A stretch of 64,000 nt of DNA from Bacteroidota bacterium (GCA_009773165.1 WOUZ01000006.1:186001-250000), one strand, 5' to 3'; shown: positions 25,307 to 35,730, counted from the stretch's first letter. Notes: generated from the sequence alone by a model not told the origin. Translations and numbers: made by a program.

Positions 25307-26707
25307 ATGGATGTAGAAATACTTTCACGGATACAGTTTGCCTTTACAATTTCCTTTCACTACATCTACCCGCCTTTGAGCATTGGGTTGGGTTTGATGA
25401 TGGTGTTGATGGAAGGGGCTTACTTAAAAACAAAGGATAAAACCTATGAAATGCTTGCAAGGTTCTGGACGAAAATTTTCGCCATAACTTTTGGATTAGG
25501 CGTTGCAACCGGCATTGTGATGGAGTTTGAGTTTGGTACCAACTGGGCTACCTACTCAAGATTTGTTGGCGATGTTTTCGGAAGCGCGCTCGCTGCAGAA
25601 GGAATTTTCGCCTTCGCTCTCGAGAGTGGTTTTCTTGGGGTGCTGCTTTTTGGATGGAACAGAGTAAAACCTGTTGTTCATTTTATTGCAACATTAGGCG
25701 TATGGTTTGGATCGATGTTTTCAGCGGTTTGGATTGTTATTGCTAACAGTTGGCAGCAAACACCTGCAGGCTATCACATTGTGGGCGAAGGTCTTAACGC
25801 CAGAGCCGAGATAACCGATTTTTGGGCAATGGTTTTCAATCCTTCCAGCGTTGATCGCATACTTCATGTATGGATCGGCGCTTTGATTGCCGGAGCCTTT
25901 CTTGTAATGAGTGTTCATGCCTGGTATATTTTAAAAGGTCGTTATGTTCAAATGTCGAAAAAAGCCTTTGTCATCGCTCTGACAGCAGCTGCTTTATTTT
26001 CTGTTCTTCAGCTTGTTACCGGTCATGGATCAGCAAATGTCGTAGCTAAGCATCAACCAGCAAAACTTGCAGCTTTCGAAGGTCATTATGACAGCAGCGA
26101 TCAGGCGCATCTCTATCTTTTCGGATGGGTTGATCAGAAAAATGAAAAAGTTTACGGTCCTTATGTACCTGGCGGACTCAGTTTCCTGCTGCATGGCAAC
26201 TTCGACACTCCTGTGCCTTCACTCAACGATTTCCCCAAGGATGAAGTCCCGAAACAAGTCAATGCTGTATTTCAGTTTTACCATTTGATGGTAGCTTTTG
26301 GCATGTTTTTTATAGGCTTGACATTATTAGGTCTTTTCCTTTGGTGGAGAGGTATATTATTCAAATACAAATGGTTGCTGTATGTATTTGTTTTCTCTGT
26401 CATACTTCCGCAGCTGGCAAATCAGTTCGGTTGGTTTGCAGCAGAGATGGGTCGTCAGCCCTGGGTAGTTTACGGATTACTTCGAACATCAGACGCACTT
26501 TCAGTTGTTGTCACAGCAAATCAGGTGCTGTTCAGCCTGATAATGTTCACACTTTTATATGCCCTTTTGTTTGCTTTGTTTCTTTATCTGCTCAACAAAA
26601 AGATTCAGGCAGGGCCCTATGATGAAAGCACTACCGACAACCGACCTACGCAGGAGGCCATTGCCGAAGTAATTGAAATAAATGATAAATCACAAAAAAA
26701 CTCATAA
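25307..26707 (+). CDS. cydA: Cytochrome bd quinol oxidase subunit I
   Basis: 466 residues with nine or so membrane helices. The heme ligand His18 is in [13 protein letters not shown]; the second ligand region is in [22 protein letters not shown] carries the conserved quinol/heme region. The Q-loop (KLAAFEGHY onward, [14 protein letters not shown]) is of the short type. It oxidises menaquinol and reduces O2 with high affinity, fitting the men genes in the same window. cydB follows 2 nt later. Confidence 0.96.
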   Translation: MDVEILSRIQFAFTISFHYIYPPLSIGLGLMMVLMEGAYLKTKDKTYEMLARFWTKIFAITFGLGVATGIVMEFEFGTNWATYSRFVGDVFGSALAAEGIFAFALESGFLGVLLFGWNRVKPVVHFIATLGVWFGSMFSAVWIVIANSWQQTPAGYHIVGEGLNARAEITDFWAMVFNPSSVDRILHVWIGALIAGAFLVMSVHAWYILKGRYVQMSKKAFVIALTAAALFSVLQLVTGHGSANVVAKHQPAKLAAFEGHYDSSDQAHLYLFGWVDQKNEKVYGPYVPGGLSFLLHGNFDTPVPSLNDFPKDEVPKQVNAVFQFYHLMVAFGMFFIGLTLLGLFLWWRGILFKYKWLLYVFVFSVILPQLANQFGWFAAEMGRQPWVVYGLLRTSDALSVVVTANQVLFSLIMFTLLYALLFALFLYLLNKKIQAGPYDESTTDNRPTQEAIAEVIEINDKSQKNS

Positions 26708-26709
26708 CA

Positions 26710-27744
26710 ATGGAAACACTATTAGGTTTAGATTATCCAACATTGTGGTTTCTTGTTGTTGGAGCTTTATTCTCAGGTTATGCCATACTCGATGGATTTG
26801 ATTTGGGAGCAGGTGCGTGGCACTTGTTTTTAAAGGACGAGGAAAGCCGCCGTATCGCTTTAAATGCTGTTGGACCTGTTTGGGATGGAAACGAAGTTTG
26901 GTTGGTTATCGGAGGCGGTGCACTTTTTGCCGGTTTTCCTATTCTTTACGCCTCCATTTTTTCGGCGATGTATATTCCTTTCATGCTCTTTTTGTTTGTT
27001 TTGATCTTAAGAGCAGTTTCCATTGAGTTTAGGAGCAAGGAAAAAATGTATTGGTGGCGACAGGGTTGGGATATCGTTTACAGCGCATCGAGCACGCTGA
27101 TGGCACTACTTTTGGGAGTTGTCGTCGGCAATATTCTTCAGGGAGTGGAACTCGGTCCCAATTATGAGTTTCAGGGTCACTGGCTCGAATTCTTAAATCC
27201 TTATGCTCTTATGGTTGGCATTACCACTGTGGCCCTTTTCATGATGCATGGCGCACTTTATCTGGCAATGAAAACCGAAGGAAAACTGTTTGCCAAAGTG
27301 AACGAACTTTTAAAAAAATCGATCATTTTCTTTGTTGTAAGCTACGGACTTGTAACACTTTATACACTGATCTACATTCCGCATCTTACTGATGACCTTC
27401 ATGAAAATGCCGCTTTGTTTATTGTCCCTACCCTGGCTTTTCTGAGCATCGCCAACATCCCCCGGCTTGTCACAAAGGCTAAATATGTACAAGCATTTTT
27501 GTTCTCATCGTTATCGATGAGCTTCCTGCTGATATTAGTTGCTGTGGAGCTTTACCCTGTTTTGGTTCGGTCAACCGTCGACCCGCTTTATAGCATCACA
27601 GTTTATAACGCGGCATCTTCACAGAAATCATTGGGTATAATGCTTTTAATGACAGCTATCGGAGCACCTCTTGTAATTGCTTACACTGTATTTGTGTATA
27701 AAACATTCTGGGGAAAAGTTAAAATGGATGAAACGAGTTATTGA
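26710..27744 (+). CDS. cydB: Cytochrome bd quinol oxidase subunit II
   Basis: 344 residues, polytopic. The conserved start LDYPTLWFLVVGALFSGYAILDGFDLGAG contains the DGFDLGAG motif of CydB, followed by WDGNEVWLVIGGGALFAGFP. It structurally supports the heme cluster of CydA and completes the oxidase. It is separated from cydA by 2 nt and followed by a long inverted repeat that probably ends the cydAB transcript. No cydX-like small ORF or cydDC genes are seen here. Confidence 0.96.
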   Translation: METLLGLDYPTLWFLVVGALFSGYAILDGFDLGAGAWHLFLKDEESRRIALNAVGPVWDGNEVWLVIGGGALFAGFPILYASIFSAMYIPFMLFLFVLILRAVSIEFRSKEKMYWWRQGWDIVYSASSTLMALLLGVVVGNILQGVELGPNYEFQGHWLEFLNPYALMVGITTVALFMMHGALYLAMKTEGKLFAKVNELLKKSIIFFVVSYGLVTLYTLIYIPHLTDDLHENAALFIVPTLAFLSIANIPRLVTKAKYVQAFLFSSLSMSFLLILVAVELYPVLVRSTVDPLYSITVYNAASSQKSLGIMLLMTAIGAPLVIAYTVFVYKTFWGKVKMDETSY

Positions 27745-27815
27745 GTCCGACTTGTTTTACTAACGAAGAGTATCTCAGTAATTGAAACAATTAAGGCTTT
27801 GAAAACCAATTATTA

Positions 27816-27875
27816 GCAATCTGACCGGACATATTCAAAATATTTTTTTTAGAATTTGTCCGGTTTTTAGATTGC
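27816..27875 (+). terminator. Long inverted repeat downstream of cydB, probable terminator
   Basis: The arms GCAATCT-g-ACCGGACA and TGTCCGGT-tttt-AGATTGC pair almost completely across about 60 bp, with an AT-rich loop. A short T run follows the inner stem inside the right arm. It lies about 70 bp past the cydB stop. Confidence 0.55.
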
Positions 27876-28001
27876 ATACTTTTCAAGCGTCAAAACAGTA
27901 AGATTATCCTTGTTTTATAATCATTTTTAGTTCCAATGATGAACATTTGGGCATCATATGTAGTTTATTAATTATCTTAGCAACCTAATACTGAATTGTC
28001 T

Positions 28002-29012
28002 ATGAACTACCCAAAAAAAGTTGTCATTGGCGACATCACTGTAAGAGATGGATTCCAGCACGAAGAAAAGTTTATCCCTACAGAGGCAAAACTTTGGCTC
28101 GCCGAAGAATTGCTGCTTTGTGGATTTAAACATATCGAGGTAACAAATTTCGGAAACCCCAAAGGTATGCCACAGTTTAAAGATGCTGACGACCTTTTTA
28201 AGGCCATTCGTTCGAGCAAACGTGTCGAACATTTGTTGCCATCAGCATCGCTTACTGCAATAACAATTCGTGAAAAAGCCATCGAAAGAGCTATCGAAGC
28301 ACGCAAAGAGGGTTTTGGTCCTGATCGTATTTTGTTGATGGTCAGCACAAGCGAATCACATCAGTATAAAAACTCTGGTCTTACGATTGATGAGTATTTT
28401 CGAATGGCAGAGAAATACGTCCCCAAAGCACTGGATGCAGGGCTTAAAATCAATGGAACAGTAAGTACAATTTGGGGATGCCCGATCGAAGGGCCCACCG
28501 AAATGTCGAAGGCTATTGATTTCGCTCAGCGTTGGCTATCCATTGGAGCAAGCGATGTTGAGCATGCGGATCATGACGGTTCGGCCTCCCCTGATCGTGT
28601 ATATAAATACTTTTCGATGCTGTTGGACAAAGTTCAGAATCCTCACAAGCATATCGTACACCTTCACACCACCCGTGGCTGGGGCTTAGCCAATGTGTTG
28701 GCAGCGTTGCAAGCCGGCATGACAAACTATGAATCCACCATGGGAGGAATTGGCGGTCAACCTGCAAATTTTGTGGATGGCGTTCCGGTTTCGGGTACAG
28801 GCGCATATTATTATAAGGAATCAACAGCGGTTGGTCTCGTTACAACCGAAGATATGGTTGTGATGATGGACGAAATGGGCATCGAAACAAATCTCGATGT
28901 GGATCGTGTGCTCGAAACAGGTAAAATGGTTGAGCGAATCGTTGGCCGAAAACTTCGCTCCGAGAGCATTCATCAGGGAAGAATTCCAAAAAATCTCTCT
29001 GGCAGATCATAG
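28002..29012 (+). CDS. HMGL-family aldolase (hydroxymethylglutaryl-CoA lyase-like)
   Basis: 336 residues from ATG 28002 (a TTG two codons earlier is less likely). The TIM-barrel DRE-type metal motif is VIGDITVRDGFQHEE (Arg-Asp pair). Metal His residues lie in VEHADHDG and VHLHTTRGWG, and MGGIGGQPANF replaces the usual GGCP loop. Members cleave or condense acyl-CoA compounds. Lacking the GGCP cysteine, its substrate may differ from HMG-CoA. A second, more HMG-CoA-lyase-like paralogue follows 13 nt later. Confidence 0.75.
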   Translation: MNYPKKVVIGDITVRDGFQHEEKFIPTEAKLWLAEELLLCGFKHIEVTNFGNPKGMPQFKDADDLFKAIRSSKRVEHLLPSASLTAITIREKAIERAIEARKEGFGPDRILLMVSTSESHQYKNSGLTIDEYFRMAEKYVPKALDAGLKINGTVSTIWGCPIEGPTEMSKAIDFAQRWLSIGASDVEHADHDGSASPDRVYKYFSMLLDKVQNPHKHIVHLHTTRGWGLANVLAALQAGMTNYESTMGGIGGQPANFVDGVPVSGTGAYYYKESTAVGLVTTEDMVVMMDEMGIETNLDVDRVLETGKMVERIVGRKLRSESIHQGRIPKNLSGRS

Positions 29013-29025
29013 GTAACAAAAACAA

Positions 29026-29889
29026 ATGATTAAAATAACTGAAACAGCGCGCGATGCCATGCAAGGCATCAAATATTTTATCCCAACCGATGTTAAGATA
29101 AGGTATATCAATACTTTATTGCGCTGCGGATTCACCACCGTAGATTGCGGAAGTTTTGTTTCTCCTAAAGTTATTCCGCAAATGGCCGATAGTCTTATGG
29201 TTATTAAGCAACTCCAACTACCGGAAAAACATCCTGAATTGATGGCTTTGGTAGTAAACGAGAGAGGAACACAGACAGCTATTGAAAGTGGCCGTATTTC
29301 TTGTTTATCGTATCCTTTTTCTGTTTCCCCAACTTTTTTGAAAAGAAACCTTAATACGGATGAAGCTGGCGCCCTTCTGCAAATCAGGAACATGACGCTA
29401 TTGACTGAAGGAAGGAGTATCGATTGGGTTATTTACCTTTCGATGGGTTTTGGAAACCCTTATGGCGATGCCTGGAGCAAAGAAAAAGCAGCCGATTCGG
29501 CCTATCAGTTGTACAAATTGGGTGTCAGGCGCATGCCACTTTCCGATATCTTAGGTGAAGCAAAACCTGATACGATTTATAAAGTTTATGAATATTTAAT
29601 CAAATCCTTTCCGGAGGTTGATTTTGGTTTGCACCTTCACACAAAACCTTCGGAGAGTTTTGTGAAACTTGAGGCAGCTTTTGAGGCAGGGGTCAACAGT
29701 TATGAGACTGTGATTAATGGTTTTGGAGGTTGTCCTACCGCTGCTGACGAGATGGTCGGAAATTTAAGCACACAGGAACTGATGCACTTTTTCGAGTCAA
29801 AAAAAATCCAGACAGGACTGCAATCTCAAACCATTCAGGAAGCCGCTCAACAGACTGTTCACTTTCAAAATATTGCAGCTTCAAAGTGA
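29026..29889 (+). CDS. Hydroxymethylglutaryl-CoA lyase family protein
   Basis: 287 residues, the usual HMG-CoA lyase length. ITETARDAMQ holds the catalytic Arg-Asp. FGLHLHTKP has the metal His pair. INGFGGCPTAADEMVGNLST has the mobile-loop Cys (GGCP) and the Asn metal ligand of HMG-CoA lyases. Expected to split HMG-CoA to acetoacetate and acetyl-CoA, the last step of leucine breakdown. It is in an operon with an HMGL paralogue. No other leucine-degradation gene is seen here, so the pathway is inference. Confidence 0.78.
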   Translation: MIKITETARDAMQGIKYFIPTDVKIRYINTLLRCGFTTVDCGSFVSPKVIPQMADSLMVIKQLQLPEKHPELMALVVNERGTQTAIESGRISCLSYPFSVSPTFLKRNLNTDEAGALLQIRNMTLLTEGRSIDWVIYLSMGFGNPYGDAWSKEKAADSAYQLYKLGVRRMPLSDILGEAKPDTIYKVYEYLIKSFPEVDFGLHLHTKPSESFVKLEAAFEAGVNSYETVINGFGGCPTAADEMVGNLSTQELMHFFESKKIQTGLQSQTIQEAAQQTVHFQNIAASK

Positions 29890-29988
29890 TTTTTGGCAAG
29901 AAAATGATTTGAAGAAATCAGATTTAAAAAAGTAAAAAAATCTTTCTTCTCCCCTTTCATTTCAGAATCAGTGATCGTATATTTGTCC

Positions 29989-32900
29989 ATGATTATTATC
30001 GAACTCATATACAATCTGTCTGTCCTTGTTGCTATTAGCGTTCTATCAGGATTTGTTAGTCAACGCTTCGGGAAAACCAGTAAAAAAGGACAAATAATGC
30101 ACGGCTTTTTGTTTGGTACAGCTGCCGTTGTTGGTATTTTAAATCCGGTAGTGCTGTCAGAAGGCCTCTTTTTTGATGGCAGATCCATTGTCATCAGTAT
30201 CTCAGCCATGTTTTTCGGGCCAGTGAGTGGACTTATAAGTGCGCTGATGCCACTCATTTATCGTGCTTATATTGGCGGAGCCGGAATTTACATGGGAATA
30301 TCTGTAATAATAACCTCATTTCTAATCGGTTGGTATTTTAACAGTGAATTGAAAGGTCAGAAAAAACAAAATATTCGACCTTTTACGATCTACAAAATGG
30401 CGTTAATTGTTCACACAGTGATGATCATGCTGATTTATTTGTTGCCATCGGCACAGCAAATCTCAACCCTTATCGAAACCGGTGTGACGATTATGCTGAT
30501 TTATCCAGTCATAACAGTTATTATCGGGAAGATTCTGGCAGATCAGGAATCAAACATCACATTGGTTAATGAATTACGTGAAATCGAACGTATATTCCGA
30601 ACCACTTTCTACAGTATTGGCGATGCGATTATAACTACCGATAATAAGGGGCACATCCGACAAGCTAATGCTGAAGCAGTTAAACTTTGTGGTGTGCCGG
30701 AAAGCGATTTGTTAGGCAAAGATATAGGCGAGGCACTATTACTTCTCAATGAAAAAACTGGTCTCAAAACAGAAAATCCCATCTATAAAGCATTGAGAAA
30801 TGAATATTTACCTCAAAGCGAATCTTTTCTGCTAAAACACAAAAATGGTTTTACAATCCCTGTGTCCGATTCTGTTTCACCAATAATTGATCAAAACAAA
30901 GATTTGCTCGGAGCTGTATTTGTATTTCGTGACAAACGGCCTGAAATTATTCGTAATAATGAACTATTAAAATCAGCTGAAAGTTATAGAAATCTCTTTA
31001 ATAACATTGGCGGAGCGGCATACGTTCAGGACAGACAAGGGAGATTTATCGATGTCAATGATGGTGCAACACACCTATATGGCTACCCAAAGGAATACTT
31101 TATTGGCAAAACCCCAGCCATTCTGAGTGCCCCCGGAATGAACGATCTGGAGGCTTTGTCGGATCATATCGAAGCTGCTTTCAATGGTGAAGCGCGTGTT
31201 TTTGAATTTTGGGGAAGAAAATCTGATGGTACTGTCTTCCCAAAAGAAGTTCACATTTTTAAAACTTCCTATCAGGATCAAGAGGCTATTTTCGCTTTGG
31301 GTTACGATATCGGCCTGCGCAAAAAAGCTGAGAAAGACCTTCAATCCATTCAGGAACGATACGAAACACTCTTCAATGCCAGTCCGGTCGGCATCATTCT
31401 TGAAGACCTCAATGGTTTTATAATGGATGCTAACAAAACTGCATGCGAAGATTATGGTTATAGTCGTAATGAATTGATAGGAAACCATATAGGCATAGTA
31501 GTTGATGATATTCACAAACCAGAGATCAGTAAAAATATTGAAAAAATAAAATTCAATAAAATTCTTTACACCCGAGTTGAAGGTGTAACAAGGGAAGGCG
31601 TTACTAAATTTTTTGAGTTGATTGAAACGCTGATCGAATTGCCCGATGGCCGGCAAGGGATCCTATCCATTTCGAATAACATCACCGAACAGGTAAAGGC
31701 CGAAAAAACCCTCATCGAAAGTGAATCGCGTAATAAAGCCATTCTGACAGCAATACCTGATGTCTTCTTCCGTATTTCAAAGGAAGGACTTATCATCGAC
31801 CAGACAGCAAAAGATTCAGGCAACTTTGATGTTTCTTCAGCTGAATTTATAGGAAAAACGCTTAGCGACATCCTCCCGGCTAAGCTTGCTGAAGACGGAC
31901 TTGCATATATTCAGAAAGCTATTAGTGAAGATAAACTGCAACAGTTTGAATATAAACTTAACAGGCCTGAAGGCATTCAATGGTACGAAGCCCGGATGGT
32001 AAGAAGCGGCGATGAGGAAGTTTTTACGATAATAAGAACCATAACCGATCGAAAAATTGCAGAAATAGAAATTCAACATCAGAAACACTTCATCGAAACC
32101 ATGCTCGAGTCTATTCCCAATCCACTTTTTTATATGGATAAAAATGGAATATTTATGGGTGTAAATAAAGCATTCCGGGATCTTTATGATATTGAGGAGT
32201 CAGATATTATTGGGAAAAACATTTATGATATCGAAACAGATTACAACGCTAACCGCTACCGGGAATCTGACAGAATGATATTTGAAGGAATCGACAAGAT
32301 ACAAGTGTTGGAACGCACAATCATTCTTCCCAACGGCGAGCATCTGGAAGTAATTCTAACAAAGTCCCCTTTCCCGGATGCTAATGGCGAAATAGGTGGA
32401 TTAATTGGGATGATCACTGATATTACAGCTCGTAAGAAAATGGAAACAGAGCTGAAGATCGCCAAGGAACGAGCCGAGGAAAGTGATAATCTTAAGACCT
32501 CATTCCTGAATAATATGAATCATGAAATAAGAACGCCTTTAAATGCTATTGTTGGGTTCTCAGATTTACTTTTTGAGGATTACACCGAAGAAGAAAAGAA
32601 AAGCTTTGTCGTAACCATCAATAATAATTCAGAACAGCTGCTGCGGATCATCGATGATGTTCTATCCATTTCGCGTCTTGATGCCGAACATTTACCATTG
32701 GAAATTGAGAGCATTAATCTGCATAAACTTATGTATGATCTTTATAATAGCTTTAGCCTGCAATGCGAACAAAAAAAGCTTGAATTTGAATTAGATATTG
32801 ATTTAACCGATAATCAATTAACAATCATTGCCGACAAAGGGAAAATACGTCAGGTAATGACAGGTTTTATCGAAAATGCAATTAAATATACATCAAGCGG

Positions 32901-33585
32901 TAAAATTGTTTTTGGGTATGAGATACACTCAAATTCAATTCGATTTTTTGTAAAAGATACCGGCCTTGGCGTGCCTTCTGATGAGCAAGCAAAGATATTT
33001 GACCGCTTTTATCGCGGCCATGAGGTCCAGAATAAAGCTTTAAGGGGTAACGGACTTGGGTTAAGTATCTCAAAAGGACTTGTCGAAATCATGGGTGGAA
33101 CAATCGGCCTCGTTTCAGAACATGGCAAAGGTTCAGAATTCTACTTCCAGATCGAGGTTCAAGTTCTTCCTGAATTTCCAAAAACAGAGGCAGATCAATA
33201 TTCAAAAAATATCAATTTCAATGATTTAAGCTTGCTTTTAGTTGATGATGAACCTGATAACCTTGATCTTTTATTTGCTTTATTACACCAGCATTTCGGA
33301 GAAATAGGGACTGCCCGAAATGGAATGGAGGCTGTAAATCTCATGCATACAAAACGCTATTCAGTGATTCTAATGGATATAAAGATGCCCGTTTTAAATG
33401 GTTTTGAAGCTACCAGTGAAATACTTTCGAGCTATCCTGGCACATTGATTATCGGGCAGACAGCTTATTCCCAACCTGAGGAAATTCAAAAGATGCTGGA
33501 TTGTGGGGCAAAGGCCTGCATAGTGAAACCTATCGAAAGTGCTGAGTTAATTAAAATTCTACAGACCGAGATTTCAAAGCTTTAA
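29989..33585 (+). CDS. Hybrid sensor histidine kinase with LytS-type 5TM receptor and five PAS domains
   Basis: About 1198 residues from ATG 29989 (a GTG 18 nt earlier is open). A 5TMR-LYT-like membrane domain comes first (about 1-190, with GLFFDGRSIVISISAMFFGP and AYIGGAGIYMG). Five PAS domains follow (starting near 200, 325, 445, 565 and 695), then HisKA with His845 in MNHEIRTPL, HATPase (ENAIKY, DTGLGVPS, GNGLGLS) and a C-terminal receiver with phosphoacceptor Asp1130 in LMDIKMP. It signals across the inner membrane and no output regulator is adjacent. The ligand is unknown; 5TMR domains are classically linked to murein or carbohydrate cues. Confidence 0.9.
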   Translation: MIIIELIYNLSVLVAISVLSGFVSQRFGKTSKKGQIMHGFLFGTAAVVGILNPVVLSEGLFFDGRSIVISISAMFFGPVSGLISALMPLIYRAYIGGAGIYMGISVIITSFLIGWYFNSELKGQKKQNIRPFTIYKMALIVHTVMIMLIYLLPSAQQISTLIETGVTIMLIYPVITVIIGKILADQESNITLVNELREIERIFRTTFYSIGDAIITTDNKGHIRQANAEAVKLCGVPESDLLGKDIGEALLLLNEKTGLKTENPIYKALRNEYLPQSESFLLKHKNGFTIPVSDSVSPIIDQNKDLLGAVFVFRDKRPEIIRNNELLKSAESYRNLFNNIGGAAYVQDRQGRFIDVNDGATHLYGYPKEYFIGKTPAILSAPGMNDLEALSDHIEAAFNGEARVFEFWGRKSDGTVFPKEVHIFKTSYQDQEAIFALGYDIGLRKKAEKDLQSIQERYETLFNASPVGIILEDLNGFIMDANKTACEDYGYSRNELIGNHIGIVVDDIHKPEISKNIEKIKFNKILYTRVEGVTREGVTKFFELIETLIELPDGRQGILSISNNITEQVKAEKTLIESESRNKAILTAIPDVFFRISKEGLIIDQTAKDSGNFDVSSAEFIGKTLSDILPAKLAEDGLAYIQKAISEDKLQQFEYKLNRPEGIQWYEARMVRSGDEEVFTIIRTITDRKIAEIEIQHQKHFIETMLESIPNPLFYMDKNGIFMGVNKAFRDLYDIEESDIIGKNIYDIETDYNANRYRESDRMIFEGIDKIQVLERTIILPNGEHLEVILTKSPFPDANGEIGGLIGMITDITARKKMETELKIAKERAEESDNLKTSFLNNMNHEIRTPLNAIVGFSDLLFEDYTEEEKKSFVVTINNNSEQLLRIIDDVLSISRLDAEHLPLEIESINLHKLMYDLYNSFSLQCEQKKLEFELDIDLTDNQLTIIADKGKIRQVMTGFIENAIKYTSSGKIVFGYEIHSNSIRFFVKDTGLGVPSDEQAKIFDRFYRGHEVQNKALRGNGLGLSISKGLVEIMGGTIGLVSEHGKGSEFYFQIEVQVLPEFPKTEADQYSKNINFNDLSLLLVDDEPDNLDLLFALLHQHFGEIGTARNGMEAVNLMHTKRYSVILMDIKMPVLNGFEATSEILSSYPGTLIIGQTAYSQPEEIQKMLDCGAKACIVKPIESAELIKILQTEISKL

Positions 33586-33622
33586 ACAAGCCTTAGGTGT
33601 AAATTCGGTTTTAAAACCTGAA

Positions 33623-34999
33623 TCATACCTTTCTAACAAATAATTGTCCGGTATGAAAGGAGTAAATTACAACCTCTTCTCCTTCATTGGCAAAGCCACT
33701 TTGTAGGGTAGCATCATAAATTTCATCATTTAAAATAATTTTACCTGAAGGTCTCAATACCGTATGTGCTATAGCTGTTTGACCAATGAGCGATTGGTAA
33801 TCAAATCCATCAAAAGTAACACCTTCTTGCTTTTTCTGAACGGTATCAAGTGCCAGATGACCAAAGCGATTTGTTGTTAACAATTTTTGACCAAGAAACA
33901 TCGAACCAAAAAGTGCTGCAAAAACGGATATGATAACCGTTACAAACGCTTTTGTGATAGGACCAAAATCTGCTTCAAATGGTTTTGTGGTGTCAAAGGA
34001 TTCAACCATCGACAAAGTTAACCCTGTGACCATGAATAATATACCCAGAACACCGGCGACACCAAACCCGGGTATGGCAAATATCTCCAGAAAAATCAAT
34101 ACCACCCCAATTACAAAAAGAATTATTTCGATGTGTGTAGCTAATCCTTCAAGATACAATGGAGCGAAATAAAGCAAAGCCGCCACAATGGATGCCCCCA
34201 ATGGAAATCCGATGCCAGGGGTTTGCAATTCGAAATATAACCCAGCAACGATCAACATGATCAATATTCCACTGATAACTGGACTAATTAAAAAATTAAT
34301 TACTTTATCCAGGGCACTGAGTTGATGATGAACTATTTCATATTCAAAATGACCTGCCTTTTGAAGAACTTCATCCAATGTTGCTGCTTTGCCTTCACAG
34401 AACTGATGTTTAATGGCTTCAGATGTTGTGAAGGTGAGAACTTTGCCTGTGTCGGAAATTCCTGCTACATAAATTGAAGGATCAACCATTGCCTCAGCAA
34501 TATCAGGATTACGACCCGAAGCTTCGGCGGTGCTTCTCATCATCGATCGCATGTAAGACTGATATTTATCGGGGACAACTTCTCCGGTCTGATTGACAAC
34601 AGTCGCAGCACCTATACTTGCACCGGCAACCATATAAATACTATCACAAGCGATAGAGATCAAAGCCCCTGCAGAAGCAGCATTGTTATCTATCAACACA
34701 TAAACAGGAATTTTAGAATTTAATATCTTCGTCCGAATCGAATCCGCTGCATCAACCATCCCCCCATAAGTATTCATATGGATCAGCATGATATCAGCAT
34801 CAATTTCATAGGCATTCTTAAAAACTCTTTGGGTAGTCCGCCAAACAGGTGGTGCAATTTCTTCTTTGATGTCAAAAGTGTATACTTTCACCAGCTTTGT
34901 TCCATGTACTGAAACATTTTTGGCTTCTTGTCCAAAGACATATGCTGCCGTGGACATTACAAACAGTAATGAGAAAATAACTTTTACGAGTAACTTCAT
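33623..34999 (-). CDS. NfeD-type membrane-bound serine protease (ClpP-like)
   Basis: 458 residues from ATG 34999, where a signal peptide begins; the frame is open a little further upstream. The protease domain (about 35-230) has MNTYGGMVDAADSI and the nucleophile block NNAASAGALISIACD with ASIGAA following. Four or so membrane helices (about 235-370) and a C-terminal OB-like NfeD domain (TAIAHTVLRPSGKI) complete it. NfeD1b proteins act with stomatin/SPFH proteins in membrane quality control. A slipin gene exists in this window but not next door. Convergent with the upstream hybrid kinase. Confidence 0.88.
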   Translation of the reverse strand: MKLLVKVIFSLLFVMSTAAYVFGQEAKNVSVHGTKLVKVYTFDIKEEIAPPVWRTTQRVFKNAYEIDADIMLIHMNTYGGMVDAADSIRTKILNSKIPVYVLIDNNAASAGALISIACDSIYMVAGASIGAATVVNQTGEVVPDKYQSYMRSMMRSTAEASGRNPDIAEAMVDPSIYVAGISDTGKVLTFTTSEAIKHQFCEGKAATLDEVLQKAGHFEYEIVHHQLSALDKVINFLISPVISGILIMLIVAGLYFELQTPGIGFPLGASIVAALLYFAPLYLEGLATHIEIILFVIGVVLIFLEIFAIPGFGVAGVLGILFMVTGLTLSMVESFDTTKPFEADFGPITKAFVTVIISVFAALFGSMFLGQKLLTTNRFGHLALDTVQKKQEGVTFDGFDYQSLIGQTAIAHTVLRPSGKIILNDEIYDATLQSGFANEGEEVVIYSFHTGQLFVRKV

Positions 35000-35079
35000 A
35001 ACCAGCGAATGATCGTTAAAAAAAAGTAAAAGTAACAATCCTATGAATGTGATGGGGCAATTTCAGCAGTAATTATTGT

Positions 35080-35691
35080 ATGTTCGCACAAAAATCAGTG
35101 AATTTTTTAGCACACGCATTTTTATCAGGTTCAAATGAGGAAATACTAATAGGGAATTTTGTTGCCGACAGCATCAAAGGTAAAGCCTTGGAAACCTACA
35201 GTTTAGATATTCAGCAAGGTGTATTTCTTCACCGTGCGATTGATAATTTCACTGATACGCATCCACTTGTAATGCAATGCAATTCGCATATCCGCCCACA
35301 TTTTAGAAAGTTCTCAGGTGTTGTTACCGACATCTATTTCGATCATTTTCTTGCAAAAAACTGGTTGGATTATACCTCTTTGTCGTTACACGATTTTGCA
35401 AACTACGTATATGCACTTCTTCAAAAAAATTACGAGATTCTGCCTCCCCAATCCAAACGCATTCTCCCATGGATGATGCAACAAAACTGGCTTGAAGGCT
35501 ACGCCAACTTCGTTGTTTTACAAAAGGTTTTCAATGGAATGTCGAATCGCACCTCCTTCGAATCAGGCATGGAAAAAGCTGTTGAGGTGCTCCATTCAGA
35601 TTACCATTTTTTTGAAGATAGATTTCATCGCTTCTTTCCGGAACTTATTCAATTTGCTGCGGATTACCTAATCAATCAAAAGGTGAAATGA
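35080..35691 (+). CDS. Acyl carrier protein phosphodiesterase family (AcpH/DUF479)
   Basis: 203 residues with the family block NFLAHAFLSGSNEEILIGNF, FVADSIKG, GVFLHRAIDNFTDTHP and DIYFDHFLAKNW, giving His/Asp-rich metal sites. AcpH removes 4'-phosphopantetheine from acyl carrier protein. Bacteroidota homologues are usually annotated this way, though direct evidence for them is limited. Divergent from NfeD across about 80 bp and followed by the cNMP-domain gene 78 bp later. Confidence 0.82.
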   Translation: MFAQKSVNFLAHAFLSGSNEEILIGNFVADSIKGKALETYSLDIQQGVFLHRAIDNFTDTHPLVMQCNSHIRPHFRKFSGVVTDIYFDHFLAKNWLDYTSLSLHDFANYVYALLQKNYEILPPQSKRILPWMMQQNWLEGYANFVVLQKVFNGMSNRTSFESGMEKAVEVLHSDYHFFEDRFHRFFPELIQFAADYLINQKVK

Positions 35692-35730
35692 AAAAATCTC
35701 TTTCGCACTATTTTACATTTAAAAAAAGTT

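Noticed and set aside
31075-31656. A 193-codon minus-strand frame inside the first hybrid kinase gene
   Set aside because: It is a shadow of PAS-coding sequence; the kinase frame is unbroken and motif-rich.
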